This document shows, one piece after another, positions 8,910 through 22,486 of a stretch of 64,000 bases of DNA. How positions within the stretch are numbered: position 1 is the first letter of the stretch; every line of letters starts with the position of its first letter. Position numbers and translations under genes: made by a program. Source of the DNA: Limanda limanda (lineage: Eukaryota > Chordata > Actinopteri > Pleuronectiformes > Pleuronectidae). The notes under the pieces were generated by a model. That model worked only from the letters and a program-made list of their open reading frames with translations. It made no database searches and had not been told where the DNA came from. The stretch is from positions 372,001 through 436,000 of the forward strand of contig NW_026870563.1 of NCBI RefSeq assembly GCF_963576545.1, given 5' to 3'.

Positions 8910-11900
8910 GAAAGTGGTTGCATCTGGACTAATTGGGGTCCTGCGGATCGATTGGTACCATCCCCGAGCTTGTACGACCTTCGGAAGAGGTCGACCGACG
9001 AAATTCCCCCAAATCTGAGGAGATATTCTTGAATAACTTTTTTTGTGAAGGTCGGAGAGACTTGCAAGTAGGCTCTACCCCCACTAAATGGGGTTGCGCG
9101 CATCGATCAGTACCATCCTTGAGCTTCTCCGACTTTCGGAAGGGTTAGGGTTAGGGTTAGGGATGAAAGCACATAGGAGAAAGAGATATTCTTGAATAAC
9201 TTTTTTTTTGAAGGTCGGAGAGACTTGGAAAGTGGTTGCATCTGGACTAATTTGGGTCCTGCGGATCGATTGGTACCATCCCCGAGCTTGTACGACCTTC
9301 GGAAGAGGTCGACCGACGAAATTCCCCCAAATCTGAGGAGATATTCTTGAATAACTTTTTTTGTGAAGGTCGGAGAGACTTGCAAGTAGGCTCTACCCCC
9401 ACTAAATGGGGTTGCGCGCATCGATCAGTACCATCCTTGAGCTTCTCCGACTTTCGGAAGGGTTAGGGTTAGGGTTAGGGATGAAAGCACATAGGAGAAA
9501 GAGATATTCTTGAATAACTTTTTTTGTGAAGGTCGGAGAGACTTGGAAAGTGGTTGCATCTGGACTAATTGGGGTCCTGCGGATCGATTGGTACCATCCC
9601 CGAGCTTGTACGACCTTCGGAAGAGGTCGACCGACGAAATTCCCCCAAATCTGAGGAGATATTCTTGAATAACTTTTTTTGTGAAGGTCGGAGAGACTTG
9701 CAAGTAGGCTCTACCCCCACTAAATGGGGTTGCGCGCATCGATCAGTACCATCCTTGAGCTTCTCCGACTTTCGGAAGGGTTAGGGTTAGGGTTAGGGAT
9801 GAAAGCACATAGGAGAAAGAGATATTCTTGAATAACTTTTTTTTTGAAGGTCGGAGAGACTTGCAAGTAGGCTCTACCCCCACTAAATGGGGTAGCGCGC
9901 ATCGATCGGTACCATCTTTGAGCTTCTCCGACTTTCGGAAGGGTTAGGGTTAGGGTTAGGGATGAAAGCACATAGGAGAAAGAGATATTCTTGAATAACT
10001 TTTTTTGTGAAGGTCGGAGAGACTTGCAAGTAGGCTCTACCCCCACTAAATGGGGTAGCGCGCATCGATCGGTACCATCCTTTAGCTTCTCCGACTTTCG
10101 GAAGGGTTAGGGTTAGGGTTAGGGATGAAAGCACATAGGAGAAAGAGATATTCTTGAATAACTTTTTTTGTGAAGGTCGGAGAGACTTGCAAGTAGGCTC
10201 TACCCCCACTAAATGGGGTAGCGCGCATCGATCGGTACCATCCTTGAGCTTCTCCGACTTTCGGAAGGGTTAGGGTTAGGGTTAGGGATGAAAGCACATA
10301 GGAGAAAGAGATATTCTTGAATAACTTTTTTTGTGAAGGTCGGAGAGACTTGGAAAGTGGTTGCATCTGGACTAATTTGGGTCCTGCAGATCGATTGGTA
10401 CCATCCCCGAGCTTGTACGACCTTCGGAAGAGGTCGACCGACGAAATTCCCCCAAATCTGAGGAGATATTCTTGAATAACTTTTTTTGTGAAGGTCGGAG
10501 AGACTTGCAAGTAGGCTCTACCCCCACTAAATGGGGTAGCGCGCATCGATCGGTACCATCCTTGAGCTTCTCCGACTTTCGGAAGGGTTAGGGATGAAAG
10601 CACATAGGAGAAAGAGATATTCTTGAATAACTTTTTTTGTGAAGGTCGGAGAGACTTGGAAAGTGGTTGCATCTGGACTAATTTGGGTCCTGCGGATCGA
10701 TTGGTACCATCCCCGAGCTTGTACGACCTTCGGAAGAGGTCGACCGACGAAATTCCCCCAAATCTGAGGGGATATTCTTGAATAACTTTTTTTGTGAAGG
10801 TCGGAGAGACTTGCAAGTAGGCTCTACCCCCACTAAATGGGGTTGCGCGCATCGATCGGTACCATCCTTGAGCTTCTCCGACTTTCGGAAGGGTTAGGGT
10901 TAGGGTTAGGGATGAAAGCACATAGGAGAAAGAGATATTCTTGAATAACTTTTTTTGTGAAGGTCGGAGAGACTTGGAAAGTGGTTGCATCTGGACTAAT
11001 TTGGGTCCTGCGGATCGATTGGTACCATCCCCGAGCTTGTACGACCTTCGGAAGAGGTCGACCGACGAAATACCCCCAAATCTGAGGAGATATTCTTGAA
11101 TAACTTTTTTTGTGAAGGTCGGAGAGACTTGCAAGTAGGCTCTACCCCCACTAAATGGGGTAGCGCGCATCGATCGGTACCATCCTTGAGCTTCTCCGAC
11201 TTTCGGAAGGGTTAGGGTTAGGGTTAGGGATGAAAGCACATAGGAGAAAGAGATATTCTTGAATAACTTTTTTTGTGAAGGTCGGAGAGACTTGCAAGTA
11301 GGCTCTACCCCCACTAAATGGGGTAGCGCGCATCGATCGGTACCATCCTTGAGCTTCTCCGACTTTCGGAAGGGTTAGGGTTAGGGTTAGGGATGAAAGC
11401 ACATAGGAGAAAGAGATATTCTTGAATAACTTTTTTTGTGAAGGTCGGAGAGACTTGGAAAGTGGTTGCATCTGGACTAATTTGGGTCCTGCGGATCGAT
11501 TGGTACCATCCCCGAGCTTGTACGACCTTCGGAAGAGGTCGACCGACGAAATTCCCCCAAATCTGAGGAGATATTCTTGAATAACTTTTTTTGTGAAGGT
11601 CGGAGAGACTTGCAAGTAGGCTCTACCCCCACTAAATGGGGTTACGCGCATCGATCGGTACCATCCTTGAGCTTCTCCGACTTTCGGAAGGGTTAGGGTT
11701 AGGGTTAGGGATGAAAGCACATAGGAGAAAGAGATATTCTTGAATAACTTTTTTTGTGAAGGTCGGAGAGACTTGCAAGTAGGCTCTACCCCCACTAAAT
11801 GGGGTAGCGCGCATCGATCGGTACCATCCTTGAGCTTCTCCGACTTTCGGAAGGGTTAGGGTTAGGGTTAGGGATGAAAGCACATAGGAGAAAGAGATAT

Positions 11901-12256
11901 TCTTGAATAACTTTTTTTGTGAAGGTCGGAGAGACTTGGAAAGTGGTTGCATCTGGACTAATTTGGGTCCTGCGGATCGATTGGTACCATCCCCGAGCTT
12001 GTACGACCTTCGGAGGAGGTCGACCGACGAAATTCCCCCAAATCTGAGGAGATATTCTTGAATAACTTTTTTTGTGAAGGTCGGAGAGACTTGCAAGTAG
12101 GCTCTACCCCCACTAAATGGGGTTGCGCGCATCGATCAGTACCATCCTTGAGCTTCTCCGACTTTCGGAAGGGTTAGGGTTAGGGTTAGGGATGAAAGCA
12201 CATAGGAGAAAGAGATATTCTTGAATAACTTTTTTTGTGAAGGTCGGAGAGACTTG
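8910..12256 (+). repeat. Mixed zone rich in alternating AB dimers
   Basis: B starts are spaced 318, 318, 807, 306, 318, 481, 481 and 318 bp. The part from about 9.2 to 10.97 kb matches about 11.9-13.7 kb (offset 2,711, then 2,717) and about 19.25-21.0 kb. Shared rare markers are a run of nine T before GAAGG (9838, 12549, 19900) and CCATCTTTGAG just after it. AATTGGGGTC at 8931 and 9567 marks a local 636-bp duplication. No gene or unique sequence is present. Confidence 0.85.
10585..10593 (+). repeat. Most contracted telomeric block: a single TTAGGG
   Basis: Only GGGTTAGGG remains between GGAA and ATGAAAG, a loss of two hexamers relative to the standard unit. The flanking B starts are therefore 306 bp apart (10353 to 10659) instead of 318. 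It is the only such unit in the window. With two G tracts it cannot form an intramolecular four-tract quadruplex by itself. Confidence 0.93.
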
Positions 12257-15200
12257 GAAAGTGGTTGCATCTGGACTAATTTGGGTCCTGCGGATCGATT
12301 GGTACCATCCCCGAGCTTGTACGACCTTCGGAAGAGGTCGACCGACGAAATTCCCCCAAATCTGAGGAGATATTCTTGAATAACTTTTTTTGTGAAGGTC
12401 GGAGAGACTTGCAAGTAGGCTCTACCCCCACTAAATGGGGTTGCGCGCATCGATCAGTACCATCCTTGAGCTTCTCCGACTTTCGGAAGGGTTAGGGTTA
12501 GGGTTAGGGATGAAAGCACATAGGAGAAAGAGATATTCTTGAATAACTTTTTTTTTGAAGGTCGGAGAGACTTGCAAGTAGGCTCTACCCCCACTAAATG
12601 GGGTAGCGCGCATCGATCGGTACCATCTTTGAGCTTCTCCGACTTTCGGAAGGGTTAGGGTTAGGGTTAGGGATGAAAGCACATAGGAGAAAGAGATATT
12701 CTTGAATAACTTTTTTTGTGAAGGTCGGAGAGACTTGCAAGTAGGCTCTACCCCCACTAAATGGGGTAGCGCGCATCGATCGGTACCATCCTTGAGCTTC
12801 TCCGACTTTCGGAAGGGTTAGGGTTAGGGTTAGGGATGAAAGCACATAGGAGAAAGAGATATTCTTGAATAACTTTTTTTGTGAAGGTCGGAGAGACTTG
12901 CAAGTAGGCTCTACCCCCACTAAATGGGGTAGCGCGCATCGATCGGTACCATCCTTGAGCTTCTCCGACTTTCGGAAGGGTTAGGGTTAGGGTTAGGGAT
13001 GAAAGCACATAGGAGAAAGAGATATTCTTGAATAACTTTTTTTGTGAAGGTCGGAGAGACTTGGAAAGTGGTTGCATCTGGACTAATTTGGGTCCTGCGG
13101 ATCGATTGGTACCATCCCCGAGCTTGTACGACCTTCGGAAGAGGTCGACCGACGAAATTCCCCCAAATCTGAGGAGATATTCTTGAATAACTTTTTTTGT
13201 GAAGGTCGGAGAGACTTGCAAGTAGGCTCTACCCCCACTAAATGGGGTAGCGCGCATCGATCGGTACCATCCTTGAGCTTCTCCGACTTTCGGAAGGGTT
13301 AGGGTTAGGGATGAAAGCACATAGGAGAAAGAGATATTCTTGAATAACTTTTTTTGTGAAGGTCGGAGAGACTTGGAAAGTGGTTGCATCTGGACTAATT
13401 TGGGTCCTGCGGATCGATTGGTACCATCCCCGAGCTTGTACGACCTTCGGAAGAGGTCGACCGACGAAATTCCCCCAAATCTGAGGAGATATTCTTGAAT
13501 AACTTTTTTTGTGAAGGTCGGAGAGACTTGCAAGTAGGCTCTACCCCCACTAAATGGGGTTGCGCGCATCGATCGGTACCATCCTTGAGCTTCTCCGACT
13601 TTCGGAAGGGTTAGGGTTAGGGTTAGGGATGAAAGCACATAGGAGAAAGAGATATTCTTGAATAACTTTTTTTGTGAAGGTCGGAGAGACTTGCAAGTAG
13701 GCTTTACCCCCACTAAATGGGGTAGCGCGCATCGATCGGTACCATCCTTGAGCTTCTCCGACTTTCGGAAGGGTTAGGGTTAGGGTTAGGGATGAAAGCA
13801 CATAGGAGAAAGAGATATTCTTGAATAACTTTTTTTGTGAAGGTCGGAGAGACTTGGAAAGTGGTTGCATCTGGACTAATTTGGGTCCTGCGGATCGATT
13901 GGTACCATCCCCGAGCTTGTACGACCTTCGGAAGAGGTCGACCGACGAAATTCCCCCAAATCTGAGGAGATATTCTTGAATAACTTTTTTTGTGAAGGTC
14001 GGAGAGACTTGCAAGTAGGCTCTACCCCCACTAAATGGGGTTGCGCGCATCGATCAGTACCATCCTTGAGCTTCTCCGACTTTCGGAAGGGTTAGGGTTA
14101 GGGTTAGGGATGAAAGCACATAGGAGAAAGAGATATTCTTGAATAACTTTTTTTGTGAAGGTCGGAGAGACTTGCAAGTAGGCTCTACCCCCACTAAATG
14201 GGGTAGCGCGCATCGATCGGTACCATCCTTGAGCTTCTCCGACTTTCGGAAGGGTTAGGGTTAGGGTTAGGGATGAAAGCACATAGAAGAAAGAGATATT
14301 CTTGAATAACTATTTTTGTGAAGGTCGGAGAGACTTGGAAAGTGGTTGCATCTGGACTAATTTGGGTCCTGCGGATCGATTGGTACCATCCCCGAGCTTG
14401 TACGACCTTCGAAAGAGGTCGACCGACGAAATTCCCCCAAATCTGAGGAGATATTCTTGAATAACTTTTTTTGTGAAGGTCGGAGAGACTTGCAAGTAGG
14501 CTCTACCCCCACTAAATGGGGTAGCGCGCATCGATCGGTACCATCCTTGAGCTTCTCCGACTTTCGGAAGGGTTAGGGTTAGGGATGAAAGCACATAGGA
14601 GAAAGAGATATTCTTGAATAACTTTTTTTGTGAAGGTCGGAGAGACTTGGAAAGTGGTTGCATCTGGACTAATTTGGGTCCTGCGGATCGATTGGTACCA
14701 TCCCCGAGCTTGTACGACCTTCGAAAGAGGTCGACCGACGAAATTCCCCCAAATCTGAGGAGATATTCTTACATAACTTTTTTTGTGAAGGTCGGAGAGA
14801 CTTGCAAGTAGGCTCTACCCCCACTAAATGGGGTAGCGCGCATCGATCGGTACCATCCTTGAGCTTCTCCAACTTTCGGAAGGGTTAGGGTTAGGGTTAG
14901 GGATGAAAGCACATAGGAGAAAGAGATATTCTTGAATAACTTTTTTTGTGAAGGTCGGAGAGACTTGCAAGTAGGCTCTACCCCCACTAAATGGGGTAGC
15001 GCGCATCGATCGGTACCATCCTTGAGCTTCTCCGACTTTCGGAAGGGTTAGGGTTAGGGTTAGGGATGAAAGCACATAGGAGAAAGAGATATTCTTGAAT
15101 AACTTTTTTTGTGAAGGTCGGAGAGACTTGGAAAGTGGTTGCATCTGGACTAATTTGGGTCCTGCGGATCGATTGGTACCATCCCCGAGCTTGTACGACC

Positions 15201-15774
15201 TTCGGAAGAGGTCGACCGACGAAATTCCCCCAAATCTGAGGAGATATTCTTGAATAACTTTTTTTGTGAAGGTCGGAGAGACTTGCAAGTAGGCTCTACC
15301 CCCACTAAATGGGGTTGCGCGCATCGATCGGTACCATCCTTGAGCTTCTCCGACTTTCGGAAGGGTTAGGGTTAGGGTTAGGGATGAAAGCACATAGGAG
15401 AAAGAGATATTCTTGAATAACTTTTTTTGTGAAGGTCGGAGAGACTTGCAAGTAGGCTCTACCCCCACTAAATGGGGTTACGCGCATCGATCGGTACCAT
15501 CCTTGAGCTTCTCCGACTTTCGGAAGGGTTAGGGTTAGGGTTAGGGATGAAAGCACATAGGAGAAAGAGATATTCTTGAATAACTTTTTTTGTGAAGGTC
15601 GGAGAGACTTGCAAGTAGGCTCTACCCCCACTAAATGGGGTAGCGCGCATCGATCGGTACCATCCTTGAGCTTCTCCGACTTTCGGAAGGGTTAGGGTTA
15701 GGGTTAGGGATGAAAGCACATAGGAGAAAGAGATATTCTTGAATAACTTTTTTTGTGAAGGTCGGAGAGACTTG
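12257..15774 (+). repeat. Higher-order repeat HOR-3518, copy 1
   Basis: B starts are spaced 807, 312, 481, 481, 312, 481 and 644 bp, summing to 3,518: 7 B and 15 A units less two hexamers. Markers are GCTTTACCC near 13702, ACATAGAAGA followed by CTATTTTTG near 14283-14318, TTCGAAAGAGG at about 14409 and 14722, and TACATAAC at about 14770. The next copy follows directly. Confidence 0.88.
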
Positions 15775-18700
15775 GAAAGTGGTTGCATCTGGACTAATTT
15801 GGGTCCTGCGGATCGATTGGTACCATCCCCGAGCTTGTACGACCTTCGGAGGAGGTCGACCGACGAAATTCCCCCAAATCTGAGGAGATATTCTTGAATA
15901 ACTTTTTTTGTGAAGGTCGGAGAGACTTGCAAGTAGGCTCTACCCCCACTAAATGGGGTTGCGCGCATCGATCGGTACCATCCTTGAGCTTCTCCGACTT
16001 TCGGAAGGGTTAGGGTTAGGGTTAGGGATGAAAGCACATAGGAGAAAGAGATATTCTTGAATAACTTTTTTTGTGAAGGTCGGAGAGACTTGCAAGTAGG
16101 CTTTACCCCCACTAAATGGGGTAGCGCGCATCGATCGGTACCATCCTTGAGCTTCTCCGACTTTCGGAAGGGTTAGGGTTAGGGTTAGGGATGAAAGCAC
16201 ATAGGAGAAAGAGATATTCTTGAATAACTTTTTTTGTGAAGGTCGGAGAGACTTGCAAGTAGGCTCTACCCCCACTAAATGGGGTAGCGCGCATCGATCG
16301 GTACCATCCTTGAGCTTCTCCGACTTTCGGAAGGGTTAGGGTTAGGGTTAGGGATGAAAGCACATAGGAGAAAGAGATATTCTTGAATAACTTTTTTTGT
16401 GAAGGTCGGAGAGACTTGCAAGTAGGCTCTACCCCCACTAAATGGGGTAGCGCGCATCGATCGGTACCATCCTTGAGCTTCTCCGACTTTCGGAAGGGTT
16501 AGGGTTAGGGTTAGGGATGAAAGCACATAGGAGAAAGAGATATTCTTGAATAACTTTTTTTGTGAAGGTCGGAGAGACTTGGAAAGTGGTTGCATCTGGA
16601 CTAATTTGGGTCCTGCGGATCGATTGGTACCATCCCCGAGCTTGTACGACCTTCGGAAGAGGTCGACCGACGAAATTCCCCCAAATCTGAGGAGATATTC
16701 TTGAATAACTTTTTTTGTGAAGGTCGGAGAGACTTGCAAGTAGGCTCTACCCCCACTAAATGGGGTAGCGCGCATCGATCGGTACCATCCTTGAGCTTCT
16801 CCGACTTTCGGAAGGGTTAGGGTTAGGGATGAAAGCACATAGGAGAAAGAGATATTCTTGAATAACTTTTTTTGTGAAGGTCGGAGAGACTTGGAAAGTG
16901 GTTGCATCTGGACTAATTTGGGTCCTGCGGATCGATTGGTACCATCCCCGAGCTTGTACGACCTTCGGAAGAGGTCGACCGACGAAATTCCCCCAAATCT
17001 GAGGAGATATTCTTGAATAACTTTTTTTGTGAAGGTCGGAGAGACTTGCAAGTAGGCTCTACCCCCACTAAATGGGGTTGCGCGCATCGATCGGTACCAT
17101 CCTTGAGCTTCTCCGACTTTCGGAAGGGTTAGGGTTAGGGTTAGGGATGAAAGCACATAGGAGAAAGAGATATTCTTGAATAACTTTTTTTGTGAAGGTC
17201 GGAGAGACTTGCAAGTAGGCTTTACCCCCACTAAATGGGGTAGCGCGCATCGATCGGTACCATCCTTGAGCTTCTCCGACTTTCGGAAGGGTTAGGGTTA
17301 GGGTTAGGGATGAAAGCACATAGGAGAAAGAGATATTCTTGAATAACTTTTTTTGTGAAGGTCGGAGAGACTTGGAAAGTGGTTGCATCTGGACTAATTT
17401 GGGTCCTGCGGATCGATTGGTACCATCCCCGAGCTTGTACGACCTTCGGAAGAGGTCGACCGACGAAATTCCCCCAAATCTGAGGAGATATTCTTGAATA
17501 ACTTTTTTTGTGAAGGTCGGAGAGACTTGCAAGTAGGCTCTACCCCCACTAAATGGGGTTGCGCGCATCGATCAGTACCATCCTTGAGCTTCTCCGACTT
17601 TCGGAAGGGTTAGGGTTAGGGTTAGGGATGAAAGCACATAGGAGAAAGAGATATTCTTGAATAACTTTTTTTGTGAAGGTCGGAGAGACTTGCAAGTAGG
17701 CTCTACCCCCACTAAATGGGGTAGCGCGCATCGATCGGTACCATCCTTGAGCTTCTCCGACTTTCGGAAGGGTTAGGGTTAGGGATGAAAGCACATAGAA
17801 GAAAGAGATATTCTTGAATAACTATTTTTGTGAAGGTCGGAGAGACTTGGAAAGTGGTTGCATCTGGACTAATTTGGGTCCTGCGGATCGATTGGTACCA
17901 TCCCCGAGCTTGTACGACCTTCGAAAGAGGTCGACCGACGAAATTCCCCCAAATCTGAGGAGATATTCTTGAATAACTTTTTTTGTGAAGGTCGGAGAGA
18001 CTTGCAAGTAGGCTCTACCCCCACTAAATGGGGTAGCGCGCATCGATCGGTACCATCCTTGAGCTTCTCCGACTTTCGGAAGGGTTAGGGTTAGGGATGA
18101 AAGCACATAGGAGAAAGAGATATTCTTGAATAACTTTTTTTGTGAAGGTCGGAGAGACTTGGAAAGTGGTTGCATCTGGACTAATTTGGGTCCTGCGGAT
18201 CGATTGGTACCATCCCCGAGCTTGTACGACCTTCGAAAGAGGTCGACCGACGAAATTCCCCCAAATCTGAGGAGATATTCTTACATAACTTTTTTTGTGA
18301 AGGTCGGAGAGACTTGCAAGTAGGCTCTACCCCCACTAAATGGGGTAGCGCGCATCGATCGGTACCATCCTTGAGCTTCTCCGACTTTCGGAAGGGTTAG
18401 GGTTAGGGTTAGGGATGAAAGCACATAGGAGAAAGAGATATTCTTGAATAACTTTTTTTGTGAAGGTCGGAGAGACTTGCAAGTAGGCTCTACCCCCACT
18501 AAATGGGGTAGCGCGCATCGATCGGTACCATCCTTGAGCTTCTCCGACTTTCGGAAGGGTTAGGGTTAGGGTTAGGGATGAAAGCACATAGGAGAAAGAG
18601 ATATTCTTGAATAACTTTTTTTGTGAAGGTCGGAGAGACTTGGAAAGTGGTTGCATCTGGACTAATTTGGGTCCTGCGGATCGATTGGTACCATCCCCGA

Positions 18701-19286
18701 GCTTGTACGACCTTCGGAAGAGGTCGACCGACGAAATTCCCCCAAATCTGAGGAGATATTCTTGAATAACTTTTTTTGTGAAGGTCGGAGAGACTTGCAA
18801 GTAGGCTCTACCCCCACTAAATGGGGTTGCGCGCATCGATCGGTACCATCCTTGAGCTTCTCCGACTTTCGGAAGGGTTAGGGTTAGGGTTAGGGATGAA
18901 AGCACATAGGAGAAAGAGATATTCTTGAATAACTTTTTTTGTGAAGGTCGGAGAGACTTGCAAGTAGGCTCTACCCCCACTAAATGGGGTTACGCGCATC
19001 GATCGGTACCATCCTTGAGCTTCTCCGACTTTCGGAAGGGTTAGGGTTAGGGTTAGGGATGAAAGCACATAGGAGAAAGAGATATTCTTGAATAACTTTT
19101 TTTGTGAAGGTCGGAGAGACTTGCAAGTAGGCTCTACCCCCACTAAATGGGGTAGCGCGCATCGATCGGTACCATCCTTGAGCTTCTCCGACTTTCGGAA
19201 GGGTTAGGGTTAGGGTTAGGGATGAAAGCACATAGGAGAAAGAGATATTCTTGAATAACTTTTTTTGTGAAGGTCGGAGAGACTTG
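15775..19286 (+). repeat. HOR-3518, copy 2 (3,512 bp)
   Basis: It has the same B spacing as the preceding copy except one A with two rather than three TTAGGG (near 17771), which shortens it by 6 bp. It repeats the GCTTTACCC (17219), CTATTTTTG (about 17823), TTCGAAAG (about 17930 and 18234) and TACATAAC (about 18282) markers. GGAGGAGGTCGACC in its first B (near 15850) recurs in the B at 19287 (19363) and in the B at 11939 (12015). Confidence 0.88.
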
Positions 19287-22200
19287 GAAAGTGGTTGCAT
19301 CTGGACTAATTTGGGTCCTGCGGATCGATTGGTACCATCCCCGAGCTTGTACGACCTTCGGAGGAGGTCGACCGACGAAATTCCCCCAAATCTGAGGAGA
19401 TATTCTTGAATAACTTTTTTTGTGAAGGTCGGAGAGACTTGCAAGTAGGCTCTACCCCCACTAAATGGGGTTGCGCGCATCGATCAGTACCATCCTTGAG
19501 CTTCTCCGACTTTCGGAAGGGTTAGGGTTAGGGTTAGGGATGAAAGCACATAGGAGAAAGAGATATTCTTGAATAACTTTTTTTGTGAAGGTCGGAGAGA
19601 CTTGGAAAGTGGTTGCATCTGGACTAATTTGGGTCCTGCGGATCGATTGGTACCATCCCCGAGCTTGTACGACCTTCGGAAGAGGTCGACCGACGAAATT
19701 CCCCCAAATCTGAGGAGATATTCTTGAATAACTTTTTTTGTGAAGGTCGGAGAGACTTGCAAGTAGGCTCTACCCCCACTAAATGGGGTTGCGCGCATCG
19801 ATCAGTACCATCCTTGAGCTTCTCCGACTTTCGGAAGGGTTAGGGTTAGGGTTAGGGATGAAAGCACATAGGAGAAAGAGATATTCTTGAATAACTTTTT
19901 TTTTGAAGGTCGGAGAGACTTGCAAGTAGGCTCTACCCCCACTAAATGGGGTAGCGCGCATCGATCGGTACCATCTTTGAGCTTCTCCGACTTTCGGAAG
20001 GGTTAGGGTTAGGGTTAGGGATGAAAGCACATAGGAGAAAGAGATATTCTTGAATAACTTTTTTTGTGAAGGTCGGAGAGACTTGCAAGTAGGCTCTACC
20101 CCCACTAAATGGGGTAGCGCGCATCGATCGGTACCATCCTTGAGCTTCTCCGACTTTCGGAAGGGTTAGGGTTAGGGTTAGGGATGAAAGCACATAGGAG
20201 AAAGAGATATTCTTGAATAACTTTTTTTGTGAAGGTCGGAGAGACTTGCAAGTAGGCTCTACCCCCACTAAATGGGGTAGCGCGCATCGATCGGTACCAT
20301 CCTTGAGCTTCTCCGACTTTCGGAAGGGTTAGGGTTAGGGTTAGGGATGAAAGCACATAGGAGAAAGAGATATTCTTGAATAACTTTTTTTGTGAAGGTC
20401 GGAGAGACTTGGAAAGTGGTTGCATCTGGACTAATTTGGGTCCTGCGGATCGATTGGTACCATCCCCGAGCTTGTACGACCTTCGGAAGAGGTCGACCGA
20501 CGAAATTCCCCCAAATCTGAGGAGATATTCTTGAATAACTTTTTTTGTGAAGGTCGGAGAGACTTGCAAGTAGGCTCTACCCCCACTAAATGGGGTAGCG
20601 CGCATCGATCGGTACCATCCTTGAGCTTCTCCGACTTTCGGAAGGGTTAGGGTTAGGGATGAAAGCACATAGGAGAAAGAGATATTCTTGAATAACTTTT
20701 TTTGTGAAGGTCGGAGAGACTTGGAAAGTGGTTGCATCTGGACTAATTTGGGTCCTGCAGATCGATTGGTACCATCCCCGAGCTTGTACGACCTTCGGAA
20801 GAGGTCGACCGACGAAATTCCCCCAAATCTGAGGAGATATTCTTGAATAACTTTTTTTGTGAAGGTCGGAGAGACTTGCAAGTAGGCTCTACCCCCACTA
20901 AATGGGGTTGCGCGCATCGATCGGTACCATCCTTGAGCTTCTCCGACTTTCGGAAGGGTTAGGGTTAGGGTTAGGGATGAAAGCACATAGGAGAAAGAGA
21001 TATTCTTGAATAACTTTTTTTGTGAAGGTCGGAGAGACTTGCAAGTAGGCTTTACCCCCACTAAATGGGGTAGCGCGCATCGATCGGTACCATCCTTGAG
21101 CTTCTCCGACTTTCGGAAGGGTTAGGGTTAGGGTTAGGGATGAAAGCACATAGGAGAAAGAGATATTCTTGAATAACTTTTTTTGTGAAGGTCGGAGAGA
21201 CTTGCAAGTAGGCTCTACCCCCACTAAATGGGGTAGCGCGCATCGATCGGTACCATCCTTGAGCTTCTCCGACTTTCGGAAGGGTTAGGGTTAGGGTTAG
21301 GGATGAAAGCACATAGGAGAAAGAGATATTCTTGAATAACTTTTTTTGTGAAGGTCGGAGAGACTTGCAAGTAGGCTCTACCCCCACTAAATGGGGTAGC
21401 GCGCATCGATCGGTACCATCCTTGAGCTTCTCCGACTTTCGGAAGGGTTAGGGTTAGGGTTAGGGATGAAAGCACATAGGAGAAAGAGATATTCTTGAAT
21501 AACTTTTTTTGTGAAGGTCGGAGAGACTTGGAAAGTGGTTGCATCTGGACTAATTTGGGTCCTGCGGATCGATTGGTACCATCCCCGAGCTTGTACGACC
21601 TTCGGAAGAGGTCGACCGACGAAATTCCCCCAAATCTGAGGAGATATTCTTGAATAACTTTTTTTGTGAAGGTCGGAGAGACTTGCAAGTAGGCTCTACC
21701 CCCACTAAATGGGGTAGCGCGCATCGATCGGTACCATCCTTGAGCTTCTCCGACTTTCGGAAGGGTTAGGGTTAGGGATGAAAGCACATAGGAGAAAGAG
21801 ATATTCTTGAATAACTTTTTTTGTGAAGGTCGGAGAGACTTGGAAAGTGGTTGCATCTGGACTAATTTGGGTCCTGCGGATCGATTGGTACCATCCCCGA
21901 GCTTGTACGACCTTCGGAAGAGGTCGACCGACGAAATTCCCCCAAATCTGAGGAGATATTCTTGAATAACTTTTTTTGTGAAGGTCGGAGAGACTTGCAA
22001 GTAGGCTCTACCCCCACTAAATGGGGTTGCGCGCATCGATCGGTACCATCCTTGAGCTTCTCCGACTTTCGGAAGGGTTAGGGTTAGGGTTAGGGATGAA
22101 AGCACATAGGAGAAAGAGATATTCTTGAATAACTTTTTTTGTGAAGGTCGGAGAGACTTGCAAGTAGGCTTTACCCCCACTAAATGGGGTAGCGCGCATC

Positions 22201-22486
22201 GATCGGTACCATCCTTGAGCTTCTCCGACTTTCGGAAGGGTTAGGGTTAGGGTTAGGGATGAAAGCACATAGGAGAAAGAGATATTCTTGAATAACTTTT
22301 TTTGTGAAGGTCGGAGAGACTTGCAAGTAGGCTCTACCCCCACTAAATGGGGTAGCGCGCATCGATCGGTACCATTCTTGAGCTTCTCCGACTTTCGGAA
22401 GGGTTAGGGTTAGGGTTAGGGATGAAAGCACATAGGAGAAAGAGATATTCTTGAATAACTTTTTTTGTGAAGGTCGGAGAGACTTG
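19287..22486 (+). repeat. Rearranged third HOR-3518 segment with internal 1,119-bp duplication
   Basis: From 19605 the spacing 807, 312 of HOR-3518 begins again, but 20412-21530 (1,119 bp, A4B plus A1B with one contracted A) is immediately repeated at 21531-22649, so the series reads 807, 312, 807, 312. The leading part (about 18.93-21.2 kb) also matches about 11.58-13.85 kb at offset 7,348. It is the product of at least two exchanges out of register. Confidence 0.82.
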
